DNA from: Auanema rhodensis
Lineage: Eukaryota > Nematoda > Chromadorea > Rhabditida > Rhabditidae
DNA: 64,000 nt
Assembly: GCA_964057225.1 (NCBI GenBank)
Contig: CAXKVF010000074.1
Location: forward strand, 895,012-959,011
Direction: 5' to 3'
Of the stretch, positions 37,665 through 50,864 are shown piece by piece (the stretch's first letter is position 1; each line of letters starts with the position of its first letter). The notes beneath the pieces are model-generated. The model was not told where the DNA came from. It ran no database searches and worked only from the letters and a program-made list of their open reading frames with translations. The position numbers and the translations under genes are program-made.

Positions 37665-38720
37665 CATGGTAACCATGACTTTGAAATTTACGTGAACTTT
37701 AATTTATGCTAATTAAATGTACACGTGATGTGCACTTGGTATGTAACTCGCTTCACGTGAAAGATGAAGAGATGCGGTTTTCAAAATTAGATTCCCCATT
37801 TCCATATTAGTCTAAAAACAAATTTTTATTGATATTGGTTCATGGTAACCATGACTTTGAAATTTACGTGAACTTTAATTTATGCTAATTAAATGTACAC
37901 GTGATGTGCACTTGGTATGTAACTCGCTTCACGTGAAAGATGAAGAGATGCGGTTTTCAAAATTAGATTCCATATGTCCATATTAGTCTAAAAACAAATT
38001 TTTATTGATATTGGTGCATGGTAACCATGACTTTGAAATTTACGTGAACTTTAATTTATGCTAATTAAATGTACACGTGATGTGCACTTGGTATGTAACT
38101 CGCTTCACGTGAAAGATGAAGAGATGCGGTTTTCAAAATTAGATTCCCCATGTCCATATTAGTCTAAAAACAAATTTTTATTGATATTGGTGCATGGTAA
38201 CCATGACTTTGAAATTTACGTGAACTTTAATTTATGCTAATTAAATGTACACGTGATGTGCACTTGGTATGTAACTCGCTTCACGTGAAAGATGAAGAGA
38301 TGCGGTTTTCAAAATTAGATTCCCCATGTCCATATTAGTCTAAAAACAAATTTTTATTGATATTGGTGCATGGTAACCATGACTTTGAAATTTACGTGAA
38401 CTTTAATTTATGCTAATTAAATGTACACGTGATGTGCACTTGGTATGTAACTCGCTTCACGTGAGAGATAAAGAGATGCGGTTTTCAAAATTAGATTCCC
38501 CATGTCCATATTAGTCTAAAAACAAATTTTTATTGATATTGGTGCATGGTAATCATGACTTTGAAATTTACGTGAACTTTAATTTATGCTAATTAAATGT
38601 ACACGTGATGTGCACTTGGTATGTAACTCGCTTCACGTGAAAGATAAAGAGATGCGGTTTTTAAAATTAGATTCCCCATGTCCATATTAGTCTAAAAACA
38701 AATTTTTATTGATATTGGTG
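37665..38720 (+). repeat. 9-monomer HOR, second copy, first six units
   Basis: Units 1-6 repeat 36081-37136 at a 1,584 bp offset: GCTT junction with CCCATTTCC, CCATATG, GATGAAG twice, GAGAGA, GGTAATCATG. The sixth unit adds GGTTTTTAAA. The copy then leaves the 9-unit order and enters a four-unit module at 38721. Confidence 0.87.
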
Positions 38721-39424
38721 CATGGTAACCATGACTTTGAAATTTACGTGAACTTTAATTTATGCTAATTAAATGTACACGTGATGTGCACTTGGTATGT
38801 AACTCGCTTCACGTGAAAGACGAAGAGATGCGGTTTTCAAAATTAGATTCCCCATGTCCATATTAGTCTAAAAACAAATTTTTATTGATATTGGTGCATG
38901 GTAACCATGACTTTGAAATTTACGTGAACTTTAATTTATGCTAATTAAATGTACACGTGATGTGCACTTGGTATGTAACTCGCTTCACGTGAGAGATAAA
39001 GAGATGCGGTTTTCAAAATTAGATTCCCCATGTCCATATTAGTCTAAAAACAAATTTTTATTGATATTGGTGCATGGTAACCATGACTTTGAAATTTACG
39101 TGAACTTTAATTTATGCTAATTAAATGTACACGTGATGTGCACTTGGTATGTAACTCGCTTCACGTGAAAGATAAAGAGATGCGGTTTTCAAAATTAGAT
39201 TCCCCATGTCCATATTAGTCTAAAAACAAATTTTTATTGATATTGGTGCATGGTAACCATGACTTTGAAATTTACGTGAACTTTAATTTATGCTAATTAA
39301 ATGTACACGTGATGTGCACTTGGTATGTAACTCTCTTCACGTGAAAGATAAAGAGATGCGGTTTTCAAAATTAGATTCCCCATGTCCATATTAGTCTAAA
39401 AACAAATTTTTATTGATATTGGTT
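38721..39424 (+). repeat. 4-monomer module with GACGAAG
   Basis: The order is GACGAAG, GTGAGAGA, plain, CTCTCTTC. GACGAAG is GATGAAG with one further change that adds a CpG. GACGAAG returns only at 49457 and 52449. Confidence 0.8.
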
Positions 39425-42064
39425 CATGGTAACCATGACTTTGAAATTAACGTGAACTTTAATTTATGCTAATTAAATGTACACGTGATGTGCACTTGGT
39501 ATGTAACTCGCTTCACGTGAAAGATAAAGAGATGCGGTTTTCAAAATTAGATTCCCCATGTCCATATTAGTCTAAAAACAAATTTTTATTGATATTGGTG
39601 CATGGTAACCATGACTTTGAAATTTACGTGAACTTTAATTTATGCTAATTAAATGTACACGTGATGTGCACTTGGTATGTAACTCGCTTCACGTGAAAGA
39701 TAAAGAGATGCGGTTTTCAAAATTAGATTCCCCATGTCCATATTAGTCTAAAAACAAATTTTTATTGATATTGGTTCATGGTAACCATGACTTTGAAATT
39801 TACGTGAACTTTAATTTATGCTAATTAAATGTACACGTGATGTGCACTTGGTATGTAACTCGCTTCACGTGAAAGATAAAGAGATGCGGTTTTCAAAATT
39901 AGATTCCCCATGTCCATATTAGTCTAAAAACAAATTTTTATTGATATTGGTGCATGGTAACCATGACTTTGAAATTTACGTGAACTTTAATTTATGCTAA
40001 TTAAATGTACACGTGATGTGCACTTGGTATGTAACTCGCTTCACGTGAAAGATAAAGAGATGCGGTTTTCAAAATTAGATTCCCCATGTCCATATTAGTC
40101 TAAAAACAAATTTTTATTGATATTGGTGCATGGTAACCATGACTTTGAAATTTACGTGAACTTTAATTTATGCTAATTAAATGTACACGTGATGTGCACT
40201 TGGTATGTAACTCGCTTCACGTGAAAGATGAAGAGATGCGGTTTTCACAATTAGATTCCCCATGTCCATATTAGTCTAAAAACAAATTTTTATTGATATT
40301 GGTGCATGGTAACCATGACTTTGAAATTTACGTGAACTTTAATTTATGCTAATTAAATGTACACGTGATGTGCACTTGGTATGTAACTCTCTTCACGTGA
40401 AAGATAAAGAGATGCGGTTTTCAAAATTAGATTCCCCATGTCCATATTAGTCTAAAAACAAATTTTTATTGATATTGGTTCATGGTAACCATGACTTTGC
40501 AATTTACGTGAACTTTAATTTATGCTAATTAAATGTACACGTGATGTGCACTTGGTATGTAACTCGCTTCACGTGAAAGATAAAGAGATGCGGTTTTCAA
40601 AATTAGATTTCCCATGTCCATATTAGTCTAAAAACAAATTTTTATTGATATTGGTGCATGGTAACCATGACTTTGAAATTTACGTGAACTTTAATTTATG
40701 CTAATTAAATGTACACGTGATGTGCACTTGGTATGTAACTCGCTTCACGTGAAAGATAAAGAGATGCGGTTTTCAAAATTAGATTCCCCATGTCCATGTT
40801 AGTCTAAAAACAAATTTTTATTGATATTGGTTCATGGTAACCATGACTTTGAAATTTACGTGAACTTTAATTTATGCTAATTAAATGTACACGTGATGTG
40901 CACTTGGTATGTAACTCGCTTCACGTGAAAGATAAAGAGATGCGGTTTTCAAAATTAGATTCCCCATGTCCATATTAGTCTAAAAACAAATTTTTATTGA
41001 TATTGGTTCATGGTAACCATGACTTTGAAATTTACGTGAACTTTAATTTATGCTAATTAAATGTACACGTGATGTGCACTTGGTATGTAACTCGCTTCAC
41101 GTGAAAGATAAAGAGATGCGGTTTTCAAAATTAGATTTCCCATGTCCATATTAGTCTAAAAACAAATTTTTATTGATATTGGTGCATGGTAACCATGACT
41201 TTGAAATTTACGTGAACTTTAATTTATGCTAATTAAATGTACACGTGATGTGCACTTGGTATGTAACTCGCTTCACGTGAAAGATAAAGAGATGCGGTTT
41301 TCAAAATTAGATTCCCCATGTCCATATTAGTCTAAAAACAAATTTTTATTGATATTGGTGCATGGTAACCATGACTTTGAAATTTACGTGAACTTTAATT
41401 TATGCTAATTAAATGTACACGTGATGTGCACTTGGTATGTAACTCGCTTCACGTGAAAGATAAAGAGATGCGGTTTTCAAAATTAGACTCCCCATGTCCA
41501 TATTAGTCTAAAAACAAATTTTTATTGATATTGGTGCATGGTAACCATGACTTTGAAATTTACGTGAACTTTAATTTATGCTAATTAAATGTACACGTGA
41601 TGTGCACTTGGTATGTAACTCGCTTCACGTGAAAGATAAAGAGATGCGGTTTTCAAAATTAGATTCCCCATGTCCATGTTAGTCTAAAAACAAATTTTTA
41701 TTGATATTGGTTCATGGTAACCATGACTTTGAAATTTACGTGAACTTTAATTTATGCTAATTAAATGTACACGTGATGTGCACTTGCTATGTAACTCGCT
41801 TCACGTGAAAGATAAAGAGATGCGGTTTTCAAAATTAGATTCCCCATGTCCATATTAGTCTAAAAACAAATTTTTATTGATATTGCTTCATGGTAACCAT
41901 GACTTTGAAATTTACGTGAACTTTAATTTATGCTAATTAAATGTACACGTGATGTGCACTTGGTATGTAACTCGCTTCACGTGAAAGATAAAGAGATGCG
42001 GTTTTCACAATTAGATTCCCCATGTCCATATTAGTCTAAAAACAAATTTTTATTGATATTGGTT
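39425..42064 (+). repeat. Weakly ordered satellite segment
   Basis: Fifteen units show scattered variants with little higher-order pattern: AAATTAACG (39425), TTTTCACAATT (40129 and 41889, ten units apart), TTTGCAATTT plus GATTTCCC (40481), CCATGTTAG (40657 and 41537, five units apart), GATTTCCC (41009), AGACTCCCC (41361), CTTGCTATG (41713). The paired spacings suggest faded 5- and 10-unit periods. Confidence 0.7.
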
Positions 42065-42592
42065 CATGGTAACCATGACTTTGAATTTTACGTGAACTTT
42101 AATTTATGCTAATTAAATGTACACGTGATGTGCACTTGGTATGTAACTCGCTTCACGTGAAAGATAAAGAAATGCGGTTTTCAAAATTAGATTCCCCATG
42201 TCCATATTAGTCTAAAAACAAATTTTTATTGATATTGGTTCATGGTAACCATGACTTTGAAATTTACGTGAACTTTAATTTATGCTAATTAAATGTACAC
42301 GTGATGTGCACTTGGTATGTAACTCGCTTCACGTGAAAGATAAAGAAATGCGGTTTTCAAAATTAGATTCCCCATGTCCATATTAGTCTAAAAACAAATT
42401 TTTATTGATATTGGTTCATGGTAACCATGACTTTGAAATTTACGTGAACTTTAATTTATGCTAATTAAATGTACACGTGATGTGCACTTGGTATGTAACT
42501 CGCTTCACGTGAAAGATAAAGAAATGCGGTTTTCAAAATTAGATTCCCCATGTCCATATTAGTCTAAAAACAAATTTTTATTGATATTGGTG
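42065..42592 (+). repeat. Triplet of monomers sharing AAAGAAATG
   Basis: Three adjacent units (42065, 42241, 42417) carry AAAGAAATG in place of AAAGAGATG, which I see nowhere else. The first also has TTTGAATTTTACG. This is a single-monomer amplification, the smallest in the window. Confidence 0.88.
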
Positions 42593-45500
42593 CATGGTAA
42601 CCATGACTTTGAAATTTACGTGAACTTTAATTTATGCTAATTAAATGTACACGTGATGTGCACTTGGTATGTAACTCGCTTCACGTGAAAGATAAAGAGA
42701 TGCGGTTTTCAAAATTAGATTCCCCATGTCCATATTAGTCTAAAAACAAATTTTTATTGATATTGGTTCATGGTAACCATGACTTTGAAATTTACGTGAA
42801 CTTTAATTTATGCTAATTAAATGTATACGTGATGTGCACTTGGTATGTAACTCGCTTCACGTGAAAGATAAAGAGATGCGGTTTTCAAAATTAGATTCCC
42901 CATGTCCATATTAGTCTAAAAACAAATTTTTATTGATATTGGTTCATGGTAACCATGACTTTGAAATTTACGTGAACTTTAATTTATGCTAATTAAATGT
43001 ACATGTGATGTGCACTTGGTATGTAACTCGCTTCACGTGAAAGATAAAGAGATGCGGTTTTCAAAATTAGATTCCCCATGTCCATATTAGTCTAAAAACA
43101 AATTTTTATTGATATTGGTGCATGGTAACCATGACTTTGAAATTTACGTGAACTTTAATTTATGCTAATTAAATGTACACGTGATGTGCACTTGGTATGT
43201 AACTCGCTTCACGTGAAAGATAAAGAGATGCGGTTTTCAAAATTAGATTCCCCATGTCCATATTAGTCTAAAAACAAATTTTTATTGATATTGGTGCATG
43301 GTAACCATGACTTTGAAATTTACGTGAACTTTAATTTATGCTAATTAAATGTACACGTGATGTGCACTTGGTATGTAACTCGCTTCACGTGAAAGATAAA
43401 GAGATGCGGTTTTCAAAATTAGATTCCCCATGTCCATATTAGTTTAAAAACAAATTTTTATTGATATTGGTTCATGGTAACCATGACTTTGAAATTTACG
43501 TGAACTTTAATTTATGCTAATTAAATGTACACGTGATGTGCACTTGGTATGTAACTCGCTTCACGTGAAAGATAAAGAGATGCGGTTTTCAAAATTAGAT
43601 TCCCCATGTCCATATTAGTCTAAAAACAAATTTTTATTGATATTGGTGCATGGTAACCAAGACTTTGAAATTTACGTGAACTTTAATTTATGCTAATTAA
43701 ATGTACACGTGATGTGCACTTGGTATGTAACTCGCTTCACGTGAAAGATAAAGAGATGCGGTTTTCAAAATTAGATTCCCCATGTCCATATTAGTCTAAA
43801 AACAAATTTTTATTAATATTGGTGCATGGTAACCATGACTTTGAAATTTACGTGAACTTTAATTTATGCTAATTAAATGTACACGTGATGTGCACTTGGT
43901 ATGTAACTCGCTTCACGTGAAAGATAAAGAGATGCGGTTTTCAAAATTAGATTCCCCATGTCCATATTAGTCTAAAAACAAATTTTTATTGATATTGGTT
44001 CATGGTAACCATGACTTTGAAATTTACGTGAACTTTAATTTATGCTAATTAAATGTATACGTGATGTGCACTTGGTATGTAACTCGCTTCACGTGAAAGA
44101 TAAAGAGATGCGGTTTTCAAAATTAGATTCCCCATGTCCATATTAGTCTAAAAACAAATTTTTATTGATATTGGTTCATGGTAACCATGACTTTGAAATT
44201 TACGTGAACTTTAATTTATGCTAATTAAATGTACACGTGATGTGCACTTGGTATGTAACTCGCTTCACGTGAAAGATAAAGAGATGCGGTTTTCAAAATT
44301 AGATTCCCCATGTCCATATTAGTCTAAAAACAAATTTTTATTGATATTGGTGCATGGTAACCATGACTTTGAAATTTACGTGAACTTTAATTTATGCTAA
44401 TTAAATGTACACGTGAAGTGCACTTGGTATGTAACTCGCTTCACGTGAAAGATAAAGAGATGCGGTTTTCAAAATTAGATTCCCCATGTCCATATTAGTT
44501 TAAAAACAAATTTTTATTGATATTGGTGCATGGTAACCATGACTTTGAAATTTACGTGAACTTTAATTTATGCTAATTAAATGTACACGTGATGTGCACT
44601 TGGTATGTAACTCGCTTCACGTGAAAGATAAAGAGATGCGGTTTTCAAAATTAGATTCCCCATGTCCATATTAGTCTAAAAACAAATTTTTATTGATATT
44701 GGTTCATGGTAACCATGACTTTGAAATTTACGTGAACTTTAATTTATGCTAATTAAATGTACACGTGATGTGCACTTGGTATGTAACTCGCTTCACGTGA
44801 AAGATAAAGAGATGCGGTTTTCAAAATTAGATTCCCCATGTCCATATTAGTCTAAAAACAAATTTTTATTGATATTGGTGCATGGTAACCATGACTTTGA
44901 AATTTACGTGAACTTTAATTTATGCTAATTAAATGTACACGTGATGTGCACTTGGTATGTAACTCGCTTCACGTGAAAGATAAAGAGATGCGGTTTTCAA
45001 AATTAGATTCCCCATGTCCATATTAGTTTAAAAACAAATTTTTATTGATATTGGTGCATGGTAACCATGACTTTGAAATTTACGTGAACTTTAATTTATG
45101 CTAATTAAATGTACACGTGATGTGCACTTGGTATGTAACTCGCTTCACGTGAAAGATAAAGAGATGCGGTTTTCAAAATTAGATTCCCCATGTCCATATT
45201 AGTCTAAAAACAAATTTTTATTGATATTGGTTCATGGTAACCATGACTTTGAAATTTACGTGAACTTTAATTTATGCTAATTAAATGTACACGTGATGTG
45301 CACTTGGTATGTAACTCGCTTCACGTGAAAGATAAAGAGATGCGGTTTTCAAAATTAGATTCCCCATGTCCATATTAGTCTAAAAACAAATTTTTATTGA
45401 TATTGGTGCATGGTAACCATGACTTTGAAATTTACGTGAACTTTAATTTATGCTAATTAAATGTACACGTGATGTGCACTTGGTATGTAACTCGCTTCAC

Positions 45501-48224
45501 GTGAAAGATAAAGAGATGCGGTTTTCAAAATTAGATTCCCCATGTCCATATTAGTCTAAAAACAAATTTTTATTGATATTGGTGCATGGTAACCATGACT
45601 TTGAAATTTACGTGAACTTTAATTTATGCTAATTAAATGTACACGTGATGTGCACTTGGTATGTAACTCGCTTCACGTGAAAGATGAAGAGATGCGGTTT
45701 TCAAAATTAGATTCCCCATGTCCATATTAGTCTAAAAACAAATTTTTATTGATATTGGTGCATGGTAACCATGACTTTGAAATTTACGTGAACTTTAATT
45801 TATGCTAATTAAATGTTCACGTGATGTGCACTTGGTATGTAACTCGCTTCACGTGAAAGATAAAGAGATGCGGTTTTCAAAATTAGATTCCCCATGTCCA
45901 TATTAGTCTAAAAACAAATTTTTATTGATATTGGTGCATGGTAACCATGACTTTGAAATTTACGTGAACTTTAATTTATGCTAATTAAATGTACACGTGA
46001 TGTGCACTTGGTATGTAACTCGCTTCACGTGAAAGATAAAGAGATGCGGTTTTCAAAATTAGATTCCCCATGTCCATATTAGTCTAAAAACAAATTTTTA
46101 TTGATATTGGTGCATGGTAACCATGACTTTGAAATTTACGTGAACTTTAATTTATGCTAATTAAATGTACACGTGATGTGCACTTGGTATGTAACTCGCT
46201 TCACGTGAAAGATAAAGAGATGCGGTTTTCAAAATTAGATTCCCCATGTCCATATTAGTTTAAAAACAAATTTTTATTGATATTGGTGCATGGTAACCAT
46301 GACTTTGAAATTTACGTGAACTTTAATTTATGCTAATTAAATGTACACGTGATGTGCACTTGGTATGTAACTCGCTTCACGTGAAAGATAAAGAGATGCG
46401 GTTTTCAAAATTAGATTCCCCATGTCCATATTAGTCTAAAAACAAATTTTTATTGATATTGGTTCATGGTAACCATGACTTTGAAATTTACGTGAACTTT
46501 AATTTATGCTAATTAAATGTACACGTGATGTGCACTTGGTATGTAACTCGCTTCACGTGAAAGATAAAGAGATGCGGTTTTCAAAATTAGATTCCCCATG
46601 TCCATATTAGTCTAAAAACAAATTTTTATTGATATTGGTGCATGGTAACCATGACTTTGAAATTTACGTGAACTTTAATTTATGCTAATTAAATGTACAC
46701 GTGATGTGCACTTGGTATGTAACTCGCTTCACGTGAAAGATAAAGAGATGCGGTTTTCAAAATTAGATTCCCCATGTCCATATTAGTCTAAAAACAAATT
46801 TTTATTGATATTGGTGCATGGTAACCATGACTTTGAAATTTACGTGAACTTTAATTTATGCTAATTAAATGTACACGTGATGTGCACTTGGTATGTAACT
46901 CGCTTCACGTGAAAGATAAAGAGATGCGGTTTTCAAAATTAGATTCCCCATGTCCATATTAGTCTAAAAACAAATTTTTATTGATATTGGTGCATGGTAA
47001 CCATGACTTTGAAATTTACGTGAACTTTAATTTATGCTAATTAAATGTACACGTGATGTGCACTTGGTATGTAACTCGCTTCACGTGAAAGATAAAGAGA
47101 TGCGGTTTTCAAAATTAGATTCCCCATGTCCATATTAGTCTAAAAACAAATTTTTATTGATATTGGTGCATGGTAACCATGACTTTGAAATTTACGTGAA
47201 CTTTAATTTATGCTAATTAAATGTACACGTGATGTGCACTTGGTATGTAACTCGCTTCACGTGAAAGATAAAGAGATGCGGTTTTTAAAATTAGATTCCC
47301 CATGTCCATATTAGTCTAAAAACAAATTTTTATTGATATTGCTTCATGGTAACCATGACTTTGAAATTTACGTGAACTTTAATTTATGCTAATTAAATGT
47401 ACACGTGATGTGTACTTGGTATGTAACTCGCTTCACGTGAAAGATAAAGAGATGCGGTTTTCAAAATTAGATTCCCCATGTCCATATTAGTCTAAAAACA
47501 AATTTTTATTGATATTGGTGCATGGTAACCATGACTTTGAAATTTACGTGAACTTTAATTTATGCTAATTAAATGTACACGTGATGTGCACTTGGTATGT
47601 AACTCGCTTCACGTGAAAGATAAAGAGATGCGGTTTTCAAAATTAGATTCCCCATGTCCATATTAGTCTAAAAACAAATTTTTATTGATATTGGTGCATG
47701 GTAACCATGACTTTGAAATTTACGTGAACTTTAATTTATGCTAATTAAATGTACACGTGATGTGCACTTGGTATGTAACTCGCTTCACGTGAAAGATAAA
47801 GAGATGCGGTTTTCAAAATTAGATTCCCCATGTCCATATTAGTCTAAAAACAAATTTTTATTGATATTGGTTCATGGTAACCATGACTTTGAAATTTACG
47901 TGAACTTTAATTTATGCTAATTAATTGTACACGTGATGTGCACTTGGTATGTAACTCGCTTCACGTGAAAGATAAAGAGATGCGGTTTTCAAAATTAGAT
48001 TCCCCATGTCCATATTAGTCTAAAAACAAATTTTTATTGATATTGGTTCATGGTAACCATGACTTTGAAATTTACGTGAACTTTAATTTATGCTAATTAA
48101 ATGTACACGTGATGTGCACTTGGTATGTAACTCGCTTCACGTGAAAGATAAAGAGATGCGGTTTTCAAAATTAGATTCCCCATGTCCATATTAGTCTAAA
48201 AACAAATTTTTATTGATATTGGTT
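42593..48224 (+). repeat. Mainly G-type segment with AGTTTAAA units and a 3-mer
   Basis: AGTTTAAA marks units 43297, 44353, 44881 and 46113. Units 44353-45408 form a three-unit order (AGTTTAAA, plain, T-type) repeated twice at 528 bp. GTATACGTG is at 42769 and 44001, seven units apart. Singletons include TACATGTG (42945), AACCAAGAC plus TATTAATATT (43649), GTGAAGTGC (44353), GTTCACGTG (45761), GGTTTTTAAA (47169), and GCTT with GTGTACTTGG (47345). The last pair becomes common after 56 kb. Confidence 0.75.
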
Positions 48225-50864
48225 CATGGTAACCATGACTTTGAAATTTACGTGAACTTTAATTTATGCTAATTAAATGTACAGGTGATGTGCACTTGGT
48301 ATGTAACTCGCTTCACGTGAAAGATAAAGAGATGCGGTTTTCAAAATTAGATTCCCCATGTCCATATTAGTCTAAAAACAAATTTTTATTGATATTGGTG
48401 CATGGTAACCATGACTTTGAAATTTACGTGAACTTTAATTTATGCTAATTAAATGTACACGTGATGTGCACTTGGTATGTAACTCGCTTCACGTGAAAGA
48501 TAAAGAGATGCGGTTTTCAAAATTAGATTCCCCATGTCCATATTAGTTTAAAAACAAATTTTTATTGATATTGGTGCATGGTAACCATGACTTTGAAATT
48601 TACGTGAACTTTAATTTATGCTAATTAAATGTACACGTGATGTGCACTGGGTATGTAACTCGCTTCACGTGAAAGATGAAGAGATGCGGTTTTCAAAATT
48701 AGATTCCCCATGTCCATATTAGTCTAAAAACAAATTTTTATTGATATTGGTGCATGGTAACCATGACTTTGAAATTTACGTGAACTTTAATTTATGCTAA
48801 TTAAATGTACACGTGATGTGCACTTGGTATGTAACTCGCTTCACGTGAAAGATAAAGAGATGCGGTTTTCAAAATTAGATTCCCCATGTCCATATTAGTC
48901 TAAAAACAAATTTTTATTGATATTGGTGCATGGTAACCATGACTTTGAAATTTACGTGAACTTTAATTTATGCTAATTAAATGTACACGTGATGTGCACT
49001 TGGTATGTAACTCGCTTCACGTGAAAGATAAAGAGATGCGGTTTTCAAAATTAGATTCCCCATGTCCATATTAGTCTAAAAACAAATTTTTATTGATATT
49101 GGTGCCTGGTAACCATGACTTTGAAATTTACGTGAACTTTAATTTATGCTAATTAAATGTACACGTGATGTGCACTTGGTATGTAACTCGCTTCACGTGA
49201 AAGATGAAGAGATGCGGTTTTCAAAATTAGATTCCCCATGTCCATATTAGTCTAAAAACAAATTTTTATTGATATTGGTGCATGGTAACCATGACTTTGA
49301 AATTTACGTGAACTTTAATTTATGCTAATTAAATGTACACGTGATGTGCACTTGGTATGTAACTCGCTTCACGTGAAAGATAAAGAGATGCGGTTTTCAA
49401 AATTAGATTCCCCATGTCCATATTAGTCTAAAAACAAATTTTTATTGATATTGGTGCATGGTAACCATGACTTTGAAATTTACGTGAACTTTAATTTATG
49501 CTAATTAAATGTACACGTGATGTGCACTTGGTATGTAACTCGCTTCACGTGAAAGACGAAGAGATGCGGTTTTCAAAATTAGATTCCCCATGTCCATATT
49601 AGTCTAAAAACAAATTTTTATTGATATTGGTGCATGGTAACCATGACTTTGAAATTTACGTGAACTTTAATTTATGCTAATTAAATGTACACGTGATGTG
49701 CACTTGGTATGTAACTCGCTTCACGTGAAAGATAAAGAGATGCGGTTTTCAAAATTAGATTCCCCATGTCCATATTAGTCTAAAAACAAATTTTTATTGA
49801 TATTGGTTCATGGTAACCATGACTTTGAAATTTACGTGAACTTTAATTTATGCTAATTAAATGTACACGTGATGTGCACTTGGTATGTAACTCGCTTCAC
49901 GTGAAAGATAAAGAGATGCGGTTTTCAAAATTAGATTCCCCATGTCCATATTAGTCTAAAAACAAATTTTTATTGATATTGGTGCATGGTAACCATGACT
50001 TTGAAATTTACGTGAACTTTAATTTATGCTAATTAAATGTACACGTGATGTGCACTTGGTATGTAACTCGCTTCACGTGAAAGATGAAGAGATGCGGTTT
50101 TCAAAATTAGATTCCCCATGTCCATATTAGTCTAAAAACAAATTTTTATTGATATTGGTTCATGGTAACCATGACTTTGAAATTTACGTGAACTTTAATT
50201 TATGCTAATTAAATGTACACGTGATGTGCACTTGGTATGTAACTCGCTTCACGTGAAAGATAAAGAGATGCGGTTTTCAAAATTAGATTCCCCATGTCCA
50301 TATTAGTCTAAAAACAAATTTTTATTGATATTGGTGCATGGTAACCATGACTTTGAAATTTACGTGAACTTTAATTTATGCTAATTAAATGTACACGTGA
50401 TGTGCACTTGGTATGTAACTCGCTTCACGTGAAAGATAAAGAGATGCGGTTTTCAAAATTAGATTCCCCATGTCCATATTAGTCTAAAAACAAATTTTTA
50501 TTGATATTGGTGCATGGTAACCATGACTTTGAAATTTACGTGAACTTTAATTTATGCTAATTAAATGTACACGTGATGTGCACTTGGTATGTAACTCGCT
50601 TCACGTGAAAGATAAAGAGATGCGGTTTTCAAAATTAGATTCCCCATGTCCATATTAGTCTAAAAACAAATTTTTATTGATATTGATGCATGGTAACCAT
50701 GACTTTGAAATTTACGTGAACTTTAATTTATGCTAATTAAATGTACACGTGATGTGCACTTGGTATGTAACTCGCTTCACGTGAAAGATAAAGAGATGCG
50801 GTTTTCAAAATTAGATTCCCCATGTCCATATTAGTCTAAAAACAAATTTTTATTGATATTGGTT
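48225..50864 (+). repeat. 15-monomer HOR (2,640 bp)
   Basis: Markers in order: ACAGGTG (48225), AGTTTAAA (48401), CACTGGG plus GATGAAG (48577), two plain units, GTGCCTGG plus GATGAAG (49105), plain, GACGAAG (49457), plain, T-type, GATGAAG (49985), T-type, two plain units, and a unit entered through ATTGATGCATGG (50689). The next block repeats this order with two additional units. Confidence 0.88.
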
